Source: JAAYTL01 sp031460505 (lineage in GTDB: Bacteria > Bacillota > Clostridia > Tissierellales > Tissierellaceae). From it: a stretch of DNA of 64,000 nucleotides. This document shows, piece by piece, positions 15,273 through 24,742 of the stretch. The DNA lies in assembly GCA_031460505.1 (NCBI GenBank), contig JAVKTT010000001.1, forward strand, positions 496,001-560,000, in the 5' to 3' direction. Both the position numbers and the translations under genes were made by a program. Below the pieces are notes generated by a model. The model made no database searches and was not told the origin of the DNA. It was given only the letters and a program-made list of their open reading frames with translations. How positions within the stretch are numbered: position 1 is the first letter of the stretch; each line of letters starts with the position of its first letter.

Positions 15273-15807
15273 TTGAATCTATCCTCTCAATGGCTCTTAA
15301 AAATTCTTCTCTTGTAACACCAAAATTATTTAATCTGTTTAAGAATTGTTTTGAATTAGCATAACCAATACCCAATATCTCGCCTAAAATATCTCTTCTA
15401 TTCCTAGAATCAGGTCCTCCCGAAAGTCCAAATTCAATTAAATCTTCCTTTGAAAATAGGATTTGCTTTTCTATATTGCTAGGCCTTGCCTTATTTATTG
15501 CTGCTATTATATCTTCTTTTGTTGCATTTTCTACTCCAATGTCACCCTTTTTAAGAGCTTTCCCTTGGGGTAGGAAGGCATGTTTTGAGTTCTTGATATG
15601 TTTGGATAGATCACGCCTAATTTGTTCTCCTGCGTAATCTGGGTCCGTTAAAATGATAATACCTCTTCTTTCAGAAATTTTCTTTAGAGTTTCAACAAAT
15701 CCCCTTTTATATCCAAATCCATTAGTAGCTATGACTTCCGCATCTATAGCTGCTTTTACTGCTGTAATATCATCTTTTCCTTCTACTACTATTACTTCTT
15801 TTATCAT
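15262..15807 (-). CDS. rnmV: Ribonuclease M5
   Basis: RNase M5 matures the ends of 5S rRNA in low-GC Gram-positives. The 181-residue protein has a TOPRIM domain, with VEGKDDITAV at the N-terminus, ATNGFG and the metal-binding ILTDPDYAGEQIR, followed by the family's C-terminal segment (GLSGGPDSRNRRDILGEILGIGYANSKQFLNRLNNFGVTREEF). It overlaps the downstream rsmA, the usual rnmV-rsmA pair. TatD lies upstream, separated by a repeat insertion. Confidence 0.96.
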   Translation of the reverse strand: MIKEVIVVEGKDDITAVKAAIDAEVIATNGFGYKRGFVETLKKISERRGIIILTDPDYAGEQIRRDLSKHIKNSKHAFLPQGKALKKGDIGVENATKEDIIAAINKARPSNIEKQILFSKEDLIEFGLSGGPDSRNRRDILGEILGIGYANSKQFLNRLNNFGVTREEFLRAIERIDSNDK

Positions 15808-15843
15808 AAGGTGATTCCTTTCTTAAAATTACTTTACCCCAAA

Positions 15844-15931
15844 GAAGACAAGGGGACGTTTCAGAAGACAGGGGGACGTTTCACTTGTCTTGTGGGACAC
15901 AACTCCTGACCCTCTGTCCCTGAATATTTAC
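15844..15931. repeat. Repeat insertion between tatD and rnmV, flanked by a 17-bp direct repeat
   Basis: The segment holds a truncated copy (15844-15863) and a complete 27-bp copy (15865-15891) of the AAGACA...TGTCTT repeat with GGGGGACGTTTCA inside. It is bounded by perfect 17-bp direct repeats AATTACTTTACCCCAAA at 15827-15843 and 15932-15948. The right-hand copy contains the tatD stop codon. Confidence 0.75.
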
Positions 15932-15933
15932 AA

Positions 15934-16701
15934 TTACTTTACCCCAAACAACTCCCTAGTATTTCTACTTGTATGCTCCGCTAATTCCTCAATTGTAATA
16001 TTCTTTATTTCAGCAATCTTCTCAGCAACATACCTTACAAACATTGGCTCATTTCTCTTACCCCTATATGGTTCTGGAGTTAGATAAGGACAATCTGTTT
16101 CTATGAGCAGTTTATCCAAAGGTACAGCTTCTGCTACTTCACGTGTTACTCTTGCATTTTTAAATGTTACAGGTCCACCTAATGATATATAAAATCCTAG
16201 CTTTATATATTCTTTAGCCACCTCTACACTTCCGGAGAAGCAATGTAGTGTTCCTTTAAGTGTACCATCTTGAGCTTCTTTAATTATATCAAAAGTCTCC
16301 TTAGTAGCATCTCTAGAATGTATAACTACTGGTAGATTTAATTCTTTGGCAAGTTTTAATTGCTCCTTAAACCATTTTCTTTGTAAATCCCTTGGTGAAT
16401 TATCATAATAAAAATCTAATCCTATTTCTCCAATGGCAACTACTTTTTTATTCTTTGCCATCTCTCTAAATTGATTTAATGTTTCTTGGGTTACTTCACT
16501 TGCTGAATGTGGATGTACTCCTATTGTTGCATATATATTATCATATTTATCTGCTAACTCCACAGAGTTTATACTTGTTTCTAAATCTGCACCAATATTA
16601 ATAACCAAATCAACATTATTATCTTTAAGAGACTTAATGAGGATATCTCTATCCCCATCAAATCTCTCATCATCTAAGTGACTATGACTATCTATAAACA
16701 T
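15934..16701 (-). CDS. tatD: TatD family metal-dependent hydrolase / DNase
   Basis: The 255-residue TIM-barrel amidohydrolase has all expected metal ligands: DSHSHLDD at the N-terminus, VAIGEIGLDFYY, PVVIHSRDA, TLHCFSGS and LIETDCPYLTP near the C-terminus. The family are 3'-5' exonucleases on DNA and RNA. It follows metG by 9 bases, matching the Bacillus metS-yabD order. The stop lies within one arm of a 17-bp direct repeat created by, or associated with, a repeat insertion. Confidence 0.95.
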   Translation of the reverse strand: MFIDSHSHLDDERFDGDRDILIKSLKDNNVDLVINIGADLETSINSVELADKYDNIYATIGVHPHSASEVTQETLNQFREMAKNKKVVAIGEIGLDFYYDNSPRDLQRKWFKEQLKLAKELNLPVVIHSRDATKETFDIIKEAQDGTLKGTLHCFSGSVEVAKEYIKLGFYISLGGPVTFKNARVTREVAEAVPLDKLLIETDCPYLTPEPYRGKRNEPMFVRYVAEKIAEIKNITIEELAEHTSRNTRELFGVK

Positions 16702-16710
16702 ATTTTCCTC

Positions 16711-18684
16711 CTAGGATACTATAGCTCCATCTTTTACATCTTGTAAAGTAGATAATAAAGATAGATTACCATCTTCATCCTCTGCAGCTAATATCATACC
16801 TCTGGATTCTATACCTCTAAGTTTAACTGGTTTTAGGTTCACAATTACTATAACCTTCTTACCAATTAAATCTTCAGCGCTATACCATTTCTTGATTCCT
16901 GATACAACTTGGCGAGTTTCATCACCTATTTTTAATGTTAATACCAATAGCTTATCTGCCTTTGGATGATCTTCACAATTTATTACTTCTGCTACTCTAA
17001 ATTTACATTTTGCAAAATCATCTATAGTAATTATCTCTTCTTCTACTATTTCTTCCTTCTTCTTTTGTTCTTCCACTGTATTATTACCTATTCCTTTCTT
17101 TATAGCACGTTCATCTATTAATTTTTGGTTTGCTTCATTTAATCTAACTAACTCTTTTTCTACATCTAATCTTGGGAATATTATATTGCCTTTTTCTACT
17201 TTAGTCCCTACTGGTAACAATCCCCAAGTCTTAGCATCATCCCAAACCGCTTCATTTTCTAATCCTAATTGATTACGAATCTCTAAAGATGTTTTTTCCA
17301 TAAATGGTTTTATCAATATGGAGATGATTCTCAAACTTTCTGATAGATTGAACATTACAGTATCTAACCTATCTTTATTGTTTTCTTTGTCTAAAACCCA
17401 AGGCATAGTTTCATCTACATATTTATTGGTTCTTCTTACAAGTTTCCAAATCTCCTCTAATGATTGAGAGAAGTTAAACTTTTCCATATATTCTTCAACT
17501 TTGCCAGCCACAGATGTAGCTAGACCTATTAAAGAATCATCTAGTTCTTCTTTTGTATTTGGTTTAAGAATTATTCCATCATTATATTTCCTTACCATAC
17601 TAATAGTTCTACTTACTAAGTTACCTAAATCATTTGCTAAGTCTGAGTTAAGTCTTTGAAGGAATTTTTCCTTTGTAAAGGATCCATCTTGACCAAAAGT
17701 AAACTCTCTCAGTAAGAAGTATTTAAAAGCATCAATACCATATAATTCTATGATCGGCTCTGGATATACTATATTCCCCTTTGATTTTGACATTTTATCA
17801 TCATCAAATAAAATCCATCCATGACCAAAGACTTGTTTAGGAAGTTCAACATCTAAAGCCATCAATATTGCCGGCCATATTATTGTATGGAATCTAGTAA
17901 TTTCTTTACCTACTAAATGAACATTAGCTGGCCAGTATTTTTTAAAGTTTTCATCATTTACATTGCCATATCCAAGTGCTGTTATATAACAGGATAATGC
18001 ATCTATCCATACATATACAACATGTTTAGGGTCAAATGGTACTTTTATTCCCCAATCAAAGGTGGATCTTGATACACAAAGATCTTCTAGTCCTGCTTTT
18101 ATGAAACTAATCATTTCATTTTTTCTTGATTCTGGTTGTATGAATTCTGGATTATCTTCATAAAGTTTGAGAAGCTTTTCACTATAATTAGAAAGTTTGA
18201 AGAAATATGCCTCTTCTTCTTCCCAATGGGTTGGTCTACCACAGTCAGGACAATTACCATCAGCTAATTGTGATTCTGCCCAAAATGACTCACAAGGAGT
18301 ACAATAGTGTCCTTCATATTTTGATTTGTATATTTCACCTTTTTCATAAAGCTTGGTAAATATGTCTTGAACAGCTTTTTCATGATAATCATCTGTAGTT
18401 CTAATTAATACATCATAATCGATCTCTAACATATTCCATAGTACTTTAATATCTGCTACTATATCATCTACATATTGTTTTGGTGTCTTGCCAGCTTCTT
18501 TAGATTTGTCTTGAATTTTTTGTCCGTGTTCATCTGTGCCTGTTACAAAAAAAGCATCATATCCTTGTAGTTTTTTAAATCTCTTTATTGAGTCTGCAGC
18601 AACTGTAGTGTAAGTGTGTCCAATATGAAGATTGTCACTTGGATAATATATTGGCGTCGTAAGGTAATAACTAGGTTTTGTCAT
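16711..18684 (-). CDS. metG: Methionyl-tRNA synthetase with C-terminal tRNA-binding domain
   Basis: The 657-residue class I synthetase has the HIGH motif as HIGHTYTT (residues 21-28), a zinc knuckle with CTPC and CPDC, and the KMSKS loop as DKMSKSKGN. The anticodon-binding domain follows, then a charged linker and an EMAP-II/Trbp111-like domain at about 555-657 (DFAKCKFRVAEVINCEDHPKADKLLVL), the dimeric form of the enzyme. A methionine T-box controls it (18705-18981). AAGGAGG precedes the ATG. TatD follows directly. Confidence 0.97.
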   Translation of the reverse strand: MTKPSYYLTTPIYYPSDNLHIGHTYTTVAADSIKRFKKLQGYDAFFVTGTDEHGQKIQDKSKEAGKTPKQYVDDIVADIKVLWNMLEIDYDVLIRTTDDYHEKAVQDIFTKLYEKGEIYKSKYEGHYCTPCESFWAESQLADGNCPDCGRPTHWEEEEAYFFKLSNYSEKLLKLYEDNPEFIQPESRKNEMISFIKAGLEDLCVSRSTFDWGIKVPFDPKHVVYVWIDALSCYITALGYGNVNDENFKKYWPANVHLVGKEITRFHTIIWPAILMALDVELPKQVFGHGWILFDDDKMSKSKGNIVYPEPIIELYGIDAFKYFLLREFTFGQDGSFTKEKFLQRLNSDLANDLGNLVSRTISMVRKYNDGIILKPNTKEELDDSLIGLATSVAGKVEEYMEKFNFSQSLEEIWKLVRRTNKYVDETMPWVLDKENNKDRLDTVMFNLSESLRIISILIKPFMEKTSLEIRNQLGLENEAVWDDAKTWGLLPVGTKVEKGNIIFPRLDVEKELVRLNEANQKLIDERAIKKGIGNNTVEEQKKKEEIVEEEIITIDDFAKCKFRVAEVINCEDHPKADKLLVLTLKIGDETRQVVSGIKKWYSAEDLIGKKVIVIVNLKPVKLRGIESRGMILAAEDEDGNLSLLSTLQDVKDGAIVS

Positions 18685-18704
18685 ATTATATCCTCCTTAA
18701 ATAA

Positions 18705-18981
18705 TAATAGCCTCCGTCTCAGATAGAGACGAAGGCTGTGTTCTTCGCGTTACCACTCTAATTTATCTAAATCTCACGATTTAAAACTTAGTAGGTTATT
18801 TAACCATGCATTTTAACGGATGCTGCCGCTACAGCTTAATCAAAGTTCGGCTGTAAAATTCAAGGGCCATCTTCAATTATTACTATACACTGGCTCCCAC
18901 CTTATCCAGCTCTCTAAAGTATAAAATAATAATTTACTCTTCCTATCATTATTTTTTCTTTTTTATATTATGCTTAGTTAA
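18705..18981 (-). promoter_or_regulatory. T-box leader (Met) upstream of metG
   Basis: The leader contains the T-box core AGTGGTAACGCG, whose TGGT can pair with a tRNA ending ACCA. Stem I has the AGAGAG and GGTGGGAGCC blocks, and the specifier region reads GAAG-ATG-GCC, giving an ATG (Met) codon. It ends in the terminator hairpin GCCTTCGTCTC...GAGACGGAGGC (18710-18736) followed by T-rich sequence. Uncharged tRNA-Met would stabilise the antiterminator and raise metG expression. Confidence 0.93.
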
Positions 18982-18987
18982 TTAAAT

Positions 18988-19016
18988 ATTATAAGTGAAA
19001 TTGAATTTATTGTCAA
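18988..19016 (-). promoter_or_regulatory. Sigma-A promoter of the T-box/metG transcript
   Basis: TTGACA (19011-19016), 17 bases, TATAAT (18988-18993) on the minus strand, both consensus. The start would be near 18981. The stretch 19017-19122 holds no gene; I see only AT-rich intergenic DNA. Confidence 0.85.
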
Positions 19017-19122
19017 ATATTTTAATTTTTGAATAATCTATTGGGTAATGCATAAAATATACTTTATTGGTAACAAATAACAGTATGCATTATTTGAATA
19101 TTATGGATATTCAAGCAAAAAT

Positions 19123-19151
19123 TTGACAAATATTTTCATTTAGAATATACT
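19123..19151 (+). promoter_or_regulatory. Sigma-A promoter of the yabE-like gene
   Basis: TTGACA (19123-19128), 17 bases, TATACT (19146-19151). The transcript would start about 50 bases before the ATG. That leaves no room for a ydaO-type riboswitch, which precedes some resuscitation-factor genes. Confidence 0.8.
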
Positions 19152-19208
19152 ACTACAGTAATTAGAAATAGTTACAAAAAAGTTACAAATTTAGGAGGAA
19201 AACAAGAA

Positions 19209-20234
19209 ATGAAAACAAATGCGCCATCGAGAACTGCAAAGTTCAAGATGATAGTAATCCTAGTCATTGCTGCTGCATTATCCTTAGGAATCTACGTATT
19301 ACAAGGTAATGAAGTATCAATTGATGTGGATGGAAAGGTTACTAACTTGGTTTCATATTCTGATACTGTTCAAGAATTAATTGAAACTGAAGAAGTAAAC
19401 TTTAGCGAGAAAGCTTTTATCAATGTTCCTTTAGACAGCAAATTAGAAAATAACATAGAAATTATCATAAGGAACCCAATACCTTACACTATTGATTACA
19501 AGGGAAATTTATTTGAGACAACTTCCTTTCATGACACAGTAGAAGAGGTTTTGGCTGACCATCAAATTAAACTAGGAGAAAAGGATTATACATATCCTGA
19601 AGTTTCTCAAAAAATATCTCCAAATACTACTATTAGTATTTACAGAGTTACTGAAGAAGTAGAGGTTGTAGAATCAACCATACCTTTTGAAGAACAAGTT
19701 GTCACAAATAGAAATCTAGACCTTGGTGTAATGAATACTATACAAAAAGGTAAAGATGGTTTAAAAAGACAATACATTAAAAAAGAATATATAAATGGTG
19801 AGTTGGTATCAGAAGAACTCGAAAGAGAAGAGGTAGTTGAAGAACCTGTAGATCTAGTAAAAGAAAAAGGTGCAAGGGATTTTATATTAACATCTAGAGG
19901 AGATACTAGATTTAGAAAATCTATTACTATGACTGCAACTGCATATGATTTATCCTTTGAAAGTACAGGTAAGAGACCAGGAGATAGAAACTATGGTATT
20001 ACTGCATCTGGTACTAAGGCAAGACCTGGAGTAGTTGCTGTAGATCCAAGAGTTATTCCACTAGGAACAAAACTATATATAAAATCTCTAGATGGTAGTA
20101 AGGATTATGGATTTGCAATAGCTGAAGATAAGGGTGGAGCAATTAAGGGTAATAAAATTGACTTATTCTTTGAAACAGCTGAGCAGGTAAGACAATTTGG
20201 AAGAAGAAAAGTTAAAGTTTATGTACTTGATTAA
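19209..20234 (+). CDS. yabE: YabE-like DUF348 / G5 / 3D domain cell-wall protein
   Basis: The 341-residue protein has an N-terminal membrane anchor (IVILVIAAALSLGIYVL), two DUF348 repeats (about 35-80 and 95-135), a G5 domain (about 140-220, with TIPFEEQVVTNRNLDLG) and a C-terminal 3D domain (about 238-341, with TMTATAYD, ITASGTKARPGVVAVDPRVIPLGTKLYI and DKGGAIKGNKIDLFF). This is the Bacillus YabE/Rpf-analogue layout, and 3D domains are lytic transglycosylases. It should act on peptidoglycan outside the membrane. It is the only plus-strand gene of the syntenic block. It has its own sigma-A promoter and AGGAGG site. Confidence 0.93.
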   Translation: MKTNAPSRTAKFKMIVILVIAAALSLGIYVLQGNEVSIDVDGKVTNLVSYSDTVQELIETEEVNFSEKAFINVPLDSKLENNIEIIIRNPIPYTIDYKGNLFETTSFHDTVEEVLADHQIKLGEKDYTYPEVSQKISPNTTISIYRVTEEVEVVESTIPFEEQVVTNRNLDLGVMNTIQKGKDGLKRQYIKKEYINGELVSEELEREEVVEEPVDLVKEKGARDFILTSRGDTRFRKSITMTATAYDLSFESTGKRPGDRNYGITASGTKARPGVVAVDPRVIPLGTKLYIKSLDGSKDYGFAIAEDKGGAIKGNKIDLFFETAEQVRQFGRRKVKVYVLD

Positions 20235-20258
20235 AAATAGGCCTCATGGCCTATTTTT
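20233..20258. terminator. Bidirectional terminator between yabE and pulA
   Basis: AAAAATAGGCC (20233-20243) pairs with GGCCTATTTTT (20248-20258), with A and T runs on both sides. It serves the convergent yabE and pulA stops and overlaps the pulA stop codon. Confidence 0.9.
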
Positions 20259-22149
20259 TAATTTCATATATATTTGTTTGGAAATATGGTACCTTTATAT
20301 CTCCAACCGGACTACTATCTATAATAAAACCTGAGCCATCGAATATTGGAATTATATCTAAATCTTCACTGTATTCGTCATAATTATCTCTTAAATGAGA
20401 TTGTATACCTTCCTTATTCATTTCTATTCCATAAAATTCTCCATTATGGACTACCAACAAATATCCATTATCTGTGGATAAAGTATAAGAAATTACATTT
20501 TTTTCATCAGAGTTATGCACAAATTTAAGTTTTTCTCTTATTAACTTATCACTTGGTAATCTAAATTCCTTATATCTCTTTCTTAACAATATTAAGGATC
20601 TAAAATAATTATAGAAGTCTAGATTTTTTTCCTTTAAAGACCAATCTATGGCATTTATACTTATTGGTGAATTATAAGTATTTGGAATCATATATTTGGT
20701 TCTTAAAAACTCGTTACCTCCATGGATAAAGGGTATACCCTGAGAAGTAAATAATATACTAAATCCAAATTTATTAAGTCTTATAATATCTTCTTCCGCC
20801 ATATGAGGAAGGGTTTTTTTAATCTTGTCATATATTATCAAGTCATCATGAGCATTGATATAGTTTATTGTTTCATTAGGTTGTTTAGTAAAGCCTATAT
20901 GATTACTGTCGTAATCAATTGAGCCTACAATACCAGTTTCTACTCCTAATCTGTGCTTAGACTCTCCTTGGATAAATCCTTTTTTATCTCCATTTGTATC
21001 ACCTTTTATGCTATCCCTTATATTATCATTAAATAAAGCAAAGTTTAGCTTGGATTGACGTCCTTTTAGAGTCATCTTATCATGAGGAAGTAAACTTGTA
21101 TTTCCTGCCCATGGCTCTCCATATATTAATATATCTGGATTGATTTCTCTAAGGGTCTCTACTGCTTCTTCCACTGTATCTATATCTATTAAAGCCATCA
21201 AATCAAATCTAAATCCATCTACTTTAAACTCATTGACCCAATATTTTAGTGAATCTATGATAAACTTTCTAACCATTGGTCTCTCTGATGCTATTTCATT
21301 TCCACAACCTGAACCATCTGAAAAAGTTCCGTCTGGTTTGATTCTATGATAATACCCTGGCATTATTATATTAAAGTTAGAGTCATAGTTTTTATAGGTA
21401 TGATTGTATACCACGTCTAATATAACCTTTATCCCAGCTTGATGGAGTGACATTATGAGATGTTTTAACTCTTTGATTCTATTAACAGGGTCTTCTGGTG
21501 CAGTTGAATAAGAACCCTCTACAACATTGTAAAGCTCAGGGTCATATCCCCAATTATAATTTTCTTCTCTATAGAAATCTTTCTTCTCTTCATTTACAGT
21601 ATAAAAATCATATACAGGAAGCAAATGAACATGGGTTATTCCAAGCTCTACTAAATGCGAAATTCCAGTTTTTATTCCATTATAGCTTGTATCTTCTTCT
21701 ACAAATCCAATATATTTACCCCTGTTTTTTACACCAGAAGTTGAACTAATGGTAAAATCTTTGACATGAACTTCATATATAATAGCATCACAGAAATTAT
21801 TACCTTTTGGTATTTTATGATCTTCCCAGCCTGTTGGATTTGTGTCTGTTAAATCTATAATTGCACAGTGTCTTGAATTCTTCGATGAAGCTATGGCATA
21901 AGGGTCCGTTACCTCTTCTCCATCTACTAAAAAATTATAATAGCATCCTTTATGGTCACCTTCTAATATAATCTCGTGAACACCGTCTTTATCTTTTTTC
22001 ATTAAGAAAACTTTTCTATCTACTAAATTATAGTGCGGATATACTATTAAATAAATTTCATCCATAAGTGGTGACCATACTCTAATAGTAGTTCTTTCTT
22101 TTGTATATATCATGCCTAATTGTTTGTCTGTAGTTGGTAAACCGTCCAT
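20251..22149 (-). CDS. pulA: Type I pullulanase (glycogen debranching)
   Basis: The 632-residue GH13 enzyme hydrolyses alpha-1,6 branches. It has the N-terminal CBM48-like domain (VWSPLMDEIYLIVYPHY), the type I pullulanase signature YNWGYDPELYNVVEGSYS and the GH13 regions VILDVVYNHT, VDGFRFDLMA (nucleophile Asp), ILIYGEPWAG (acid/base Glu) and INAHDD. There is no signal peptide, so it is cytosolic and probably acts on stored glycogen. It is the last gene of glgB-glgC-glgD-glgA-pulA, 9 bases after glgA. Confidence 0.94.
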   Translation of the reverse strand: MDGLPTTDKQLGMIYTKERTTIRVWSPLMDEIYLIVYPHYNLVDRKVFLMKKDKDGVHEIILEGDHKGCYYNFLVDGEEVTDPYAIASSKNSRHCAIIDLTDTNPTGWEDHKIPKGNNFCDAIIYEVHVKDFTISSTSGVKNRGKYIGFVEEDTSYNGIKTGISHLVELGITHVHLLPVYDFYTVNEEKKDFYREENYNWGYDPELYNVVEGSYSTAPEDPVNRIKELKHLIMSLHQAGIKVILDVVYNHTYKNYDSNFNIIMPGYYHRIKPDGTFSDGSGCGNEIASERPMVRKFIIDSLKYWVNEFKVDGFRFDLMALIDIDTVEEAVETLREINPDILIYGEPWAGNTSLLPHDKMTLKGRQSKLNFALFNDNIRDSIKGDTNGDKKGFIQGESKHRLGVETGIVGSIDYDSNHIGFTKQPNETINYINAHDDLIIYDKIKKTLPHMAEEDIIRLNKFGFSILFTSQGIPFIHGGNEFLRTKYMIPNTYNSPISINAIDWSLKEKNLDFYNYFRSLILLRKRYKEFRLPSDKLIREKLKFVHNSDEKNVISYTLSTDNGYLLVVHNGEFYGIEMNKEGIQSHLRDNYDEYSEDLDIIPIFDGSGFIIDSSPVGDIKVPYFQTNIYEIKK

Positions 22150-22158
22150 ATTTTCCTC

Positions 22159-23592
22159 CTAATTAACCATAAGGCTTGAATATAGCTTTAAATATTCTTT
22201 TGATGATTCATCCCAGTCATGTTTAGCTTCCATGGCTTGATTGACTAATTTGTTCCACTTATCCTTATCTTGATACAAGCTTAATGCTCTTTTTATGGTA
22301 GATAAAAGTTCATGAGCATTAAAATTAGCAAAACTAAACCCGTTACCTTCACCAGTATATTCATTATATGGGATAACTGTATCCTTAAGTCCTCCTACTT
22401 CTCGAACTACTGGGATAGTTCCATATCTTAAAGCAATTAACTGGGATATACCACATGGTTCTGCTAAAGATGGCATAATAAATATATCTGAACCTCCATA
22501 TATCAAATGGGATTCTTTTTCATTGAAATATATTCTTGATGCAACCTTTTCTGGGTATTTTTCCTGAAAATATCTAAACATATTTTCATACTCTTTGTCT
22601 CCAGTACCCAATAACACAAGTTGGACATCCTCTTGTAATAATTCATCTAAAATAAATCTAACTAAATCCAAGCCCTTCATAGCTACAAGTCTTGTAACCA
22701 TAGAAAGTAGAGGTACATCTTCTCTTACTGGCAGATTATAAATTCTTTGTAGTTCTTTCTTGTTTTCTACTTTATTTGAAAGTGAATTTGAGTCAAAATT
22801 CTTTACTAGATTTTTATCAGTCAAAGGATTATAGATATCATAATCAATCCCATTAACAATACCACTTAGTTTGTATTCTTGGCTCCTAAGTATCCCATCT
22901 AGCCTTTCCCCAAAATAATCTGTTTTTATCTCCACAGCATAGCTTCCCGAAACTGTAGTTAATCTGTCACAATATACGATTCCTGCCTTCATTAGATTTA
23001 TACTATCATAAAATTTTAATCCGTCTTCACGAAAATATTCTCTAGATAAACCAGCTACATCTTCTAATACAAAGTCTGAAAATACCCCTTGATATTTAAG
23101 ATTATGGATTGTAAATACACTTTTTATCTCTTTGTAAAATCCATCACCCTTTGCAAAGTCCTTTATATACAGTGGTATTAGCCCTGTATGCCAATCATTT
23201 GCATGGACAATATCAGGTTTAAAGAATAGATACCTTGGTAGAATTGTAGCTGCCTTTGAGAAGAAAATGAATCTTTCATGATCATCAATCTCGCCATAAA
23301 TATTATATCTTTTAAAATAGTATTCATTATCTATAAAATAAAATGTAACTCCTTCATGCTCTAAAGATAAAACACCTGCATATTGTCTTCTCCAACCTAA
23401 TTCAACATAGAAAAAACCTATGTTTTTCATCCTTAATCTATACTCATGGGAAATACTAGAGTATAATGGTAAAACTACTCTAATATCACATCCGTTTTGT
23501 TTCAATGCTTTAGGAAAAGAGCCAGCCACGTCAGCCAACCCCCCTGTTTTAATAAAGGGTGAGGCCTCTGAGGAAACATATAGTACTTTCAT
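22159..23592 (-). CDS. glgA: Glycogen synthase (ADP-glucose)
   Basis: The 477-residue GT5 enzyme extends alpha-1,4-glucan from ADP-glucose. It begins MKVLYVSSEASPFIKTGGLADV, where the KTGGL motif binds ADP-glucose. It has DIVHANDWHTGLIPLYI and the C-terminal SLAEPCGISQLIALRYGTIPVVREVGGLKDTV with the catalytic glutamates. Length is standard for bacterial GlgA. It lies 14 bases downstream of glgD. Confidence 0.97.
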   Translation of the reverse strand: MKVLYVSSEASPFIKTGGLADVAGSFPKALKQNGCDIRVVLPLYSSISHEYRLRMKNIGFFYVELGWRRQYAGVLSLEHEGVTFYFIDNEYYFKRYNIYGEIDDHERFIFFSKAATILPRYLFFKPDIVHANDWHTGLIPLYIKDFAKGDGFYKEIKSVFTIHNLKYQGVFSDFVLEDVAGLSREYFREDGLKFYDSINLMKAGIVYCDRLTTVSGSYAVEIKTDYFGERLDGILRSQEYKLSGIVNGIDYDIYNPLTDKNLVKNFDSNSLSNKVENKKELQRIYNLPVREDVPLLSMVTRLVAMKGLDLVRFILDELLQEDVQLVLLGTGDKEYENMFRYFQEKYPEKVASRIYFNEKESHLIYGGSDIFIMPSLAEPCGISQLIALRYGTIPVVREVGGLKDTVIPYNEYTGEGNGFSFANFNAHELLSTIKRALSLYQDKDKWNKLVNQAMEAKHDWDESSKEYLKLYSSLMVN

Positions 23593-23606
23593 AGGATCAA
23601 TCCTTT

Positions 23607-24731
23607 CTAGTCTTTTGTAATTTCACCATATTTCTCAACTACATATGGTAATAATGAACTTCCTGCTATACTTGCTCCTTTTGCTACTCTAGAATATTTA
23701 TCTAATATAGAGTTTACAACAACCGCTCCATCTTCGATTACTGATTTTTGCATAATAATTGAGTTTTTAACTATTGCATTTTTCCCGATTTTAACTCCTC
23801 TAAATATGACACTTCCTTCTACATTTCCTTCAATAATACAACCATTTGCAACTAATGAATGCTGCACATTAGACGATGTTGAGTAAAATGTTGATGGTTC
23901 ATCTTTTGTTTTGGTATATATTGTACCTCCATTAAAAAATAATTCTTGGGATATCTCTCTCTTCAAAAGATTAAGATTAGCTTCATAATATGATTTTAAA
24001 TCTCTAATCACTTCTACATGTCCTTTGAACTCATAACTATTGATTTTATATAATTTCTTTCTATTTAGCATTGCATCTATAAGATTGTAAGAATCTCCAT
24101 TTTCAATTGTATCTCTTATTATTTCCATAAATACATCTTTTTTCACAAAAGCCATTCCTAAATAGTGATTGAAAGTTTTCTTAGTTCCTAAGTTTAGTCC
24201 TATGTCGATTAAATTACCTTCTTTGTCCATATGAATATTGCTACAATTTACATACTCCCCAAATGGATCATATCTCTTATGATAGATTAAAGTTGCATCA
24301 GCATTATTTTCTACAAAATATCTAAATACTTCACTAATATTTACTTTGGCTAATATATTTGGATGCATTATAAATATATATTTCTCTTTACCTCTTTTAA
24401 AGAAACTTTCCGTACTATGATATTGGGCTATATCACTATTTGGTTGTTTGTATTTATCATCGTATACTGGTGGAAATAAAAACAATCCATTAAATCTTCT
24501 ATTTAAATCCCACGGTTTTCCGTTTCCTAAATGGTCCATTGTTGACCTGATCTTTTCCCCTGTATAAATGGCAACAGTTCCAATTCCATGATTAACTAAA
24601 TTTGATATGGAAAAATCTATTAATCTATATCTGCCTCCAAATGGTAACATATAAGGAGGTCTATGTTTACACAGCTGTCCAAATTTATTATCCATATTAC
24701 TTGTACTTATTAAGCCTATGCATTTTTCCAT
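23607..24731 (-). CDS. glgD: GlgD subunit of glucose-1-phosphate adenylyltransferase
   Basis: GlgD pairs with GlgC in clostridia and bacilli to form the ADP-glucose pyrophosphorylase heteromer and modulates its activity. The 374-residue protein starts MEKCIGLISTSNMDNKFGQLCKHRPPYMLPFGGRYRLIDFSISN. The N-terminal nucleotide loop lacks the full GGxGxRL signature seen in GlgC, typical of the GlgD paralogue. A left-handed beta-helix follows from about residue 285 (hexapeptide repeats GCIIEGNVEGSVIF). Spacing to glgC is 11 bases. Confidence 0.95.
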   Translation of the reverse strand: MEKCIGLISTSNMDNKFGQLCKHRPPYMLPFGGRYRLIDFSISNLVNHGIGTVAIYTGEKIRSTMDHLGNGKPWDLNRRFNGLFLFPPVYDDKYKQPNSDIAQYHSTESFFKRGKEKYIFIMHPNILAKVNISEVFRYFVENNADATLIYHKRYDPFGEYVNCSNIHMDKEGNLIDIGLNLGTKKTFNHYLGMAFVKKDVFMEIIRDTIENGDSYNLIDAMLNRKKLYKINSYEFKGHVEVIRDLKSYYEANLNLLKREISQELFFNGGTIYTKTKDEPSTFYSTSSNVQHSLVANGCIIEGNVEGSVIFRGVKIGKNAIVKNSIIMQKSVIEDGAVVVNSILDKYSRVAKGASIAGSSLLPYVVEKYGEITKD

Positions 24732-24742
24732 GGTTCTCCCCC

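Noticed and set aside
19017..19208. Cyclic-di-AMP (ydaO) riboswitch before the yabE-like gene
   Set aside because: A consensus sigma-A promoter lies only about 55 bases before the start codon, leaving no space for the aptamer.
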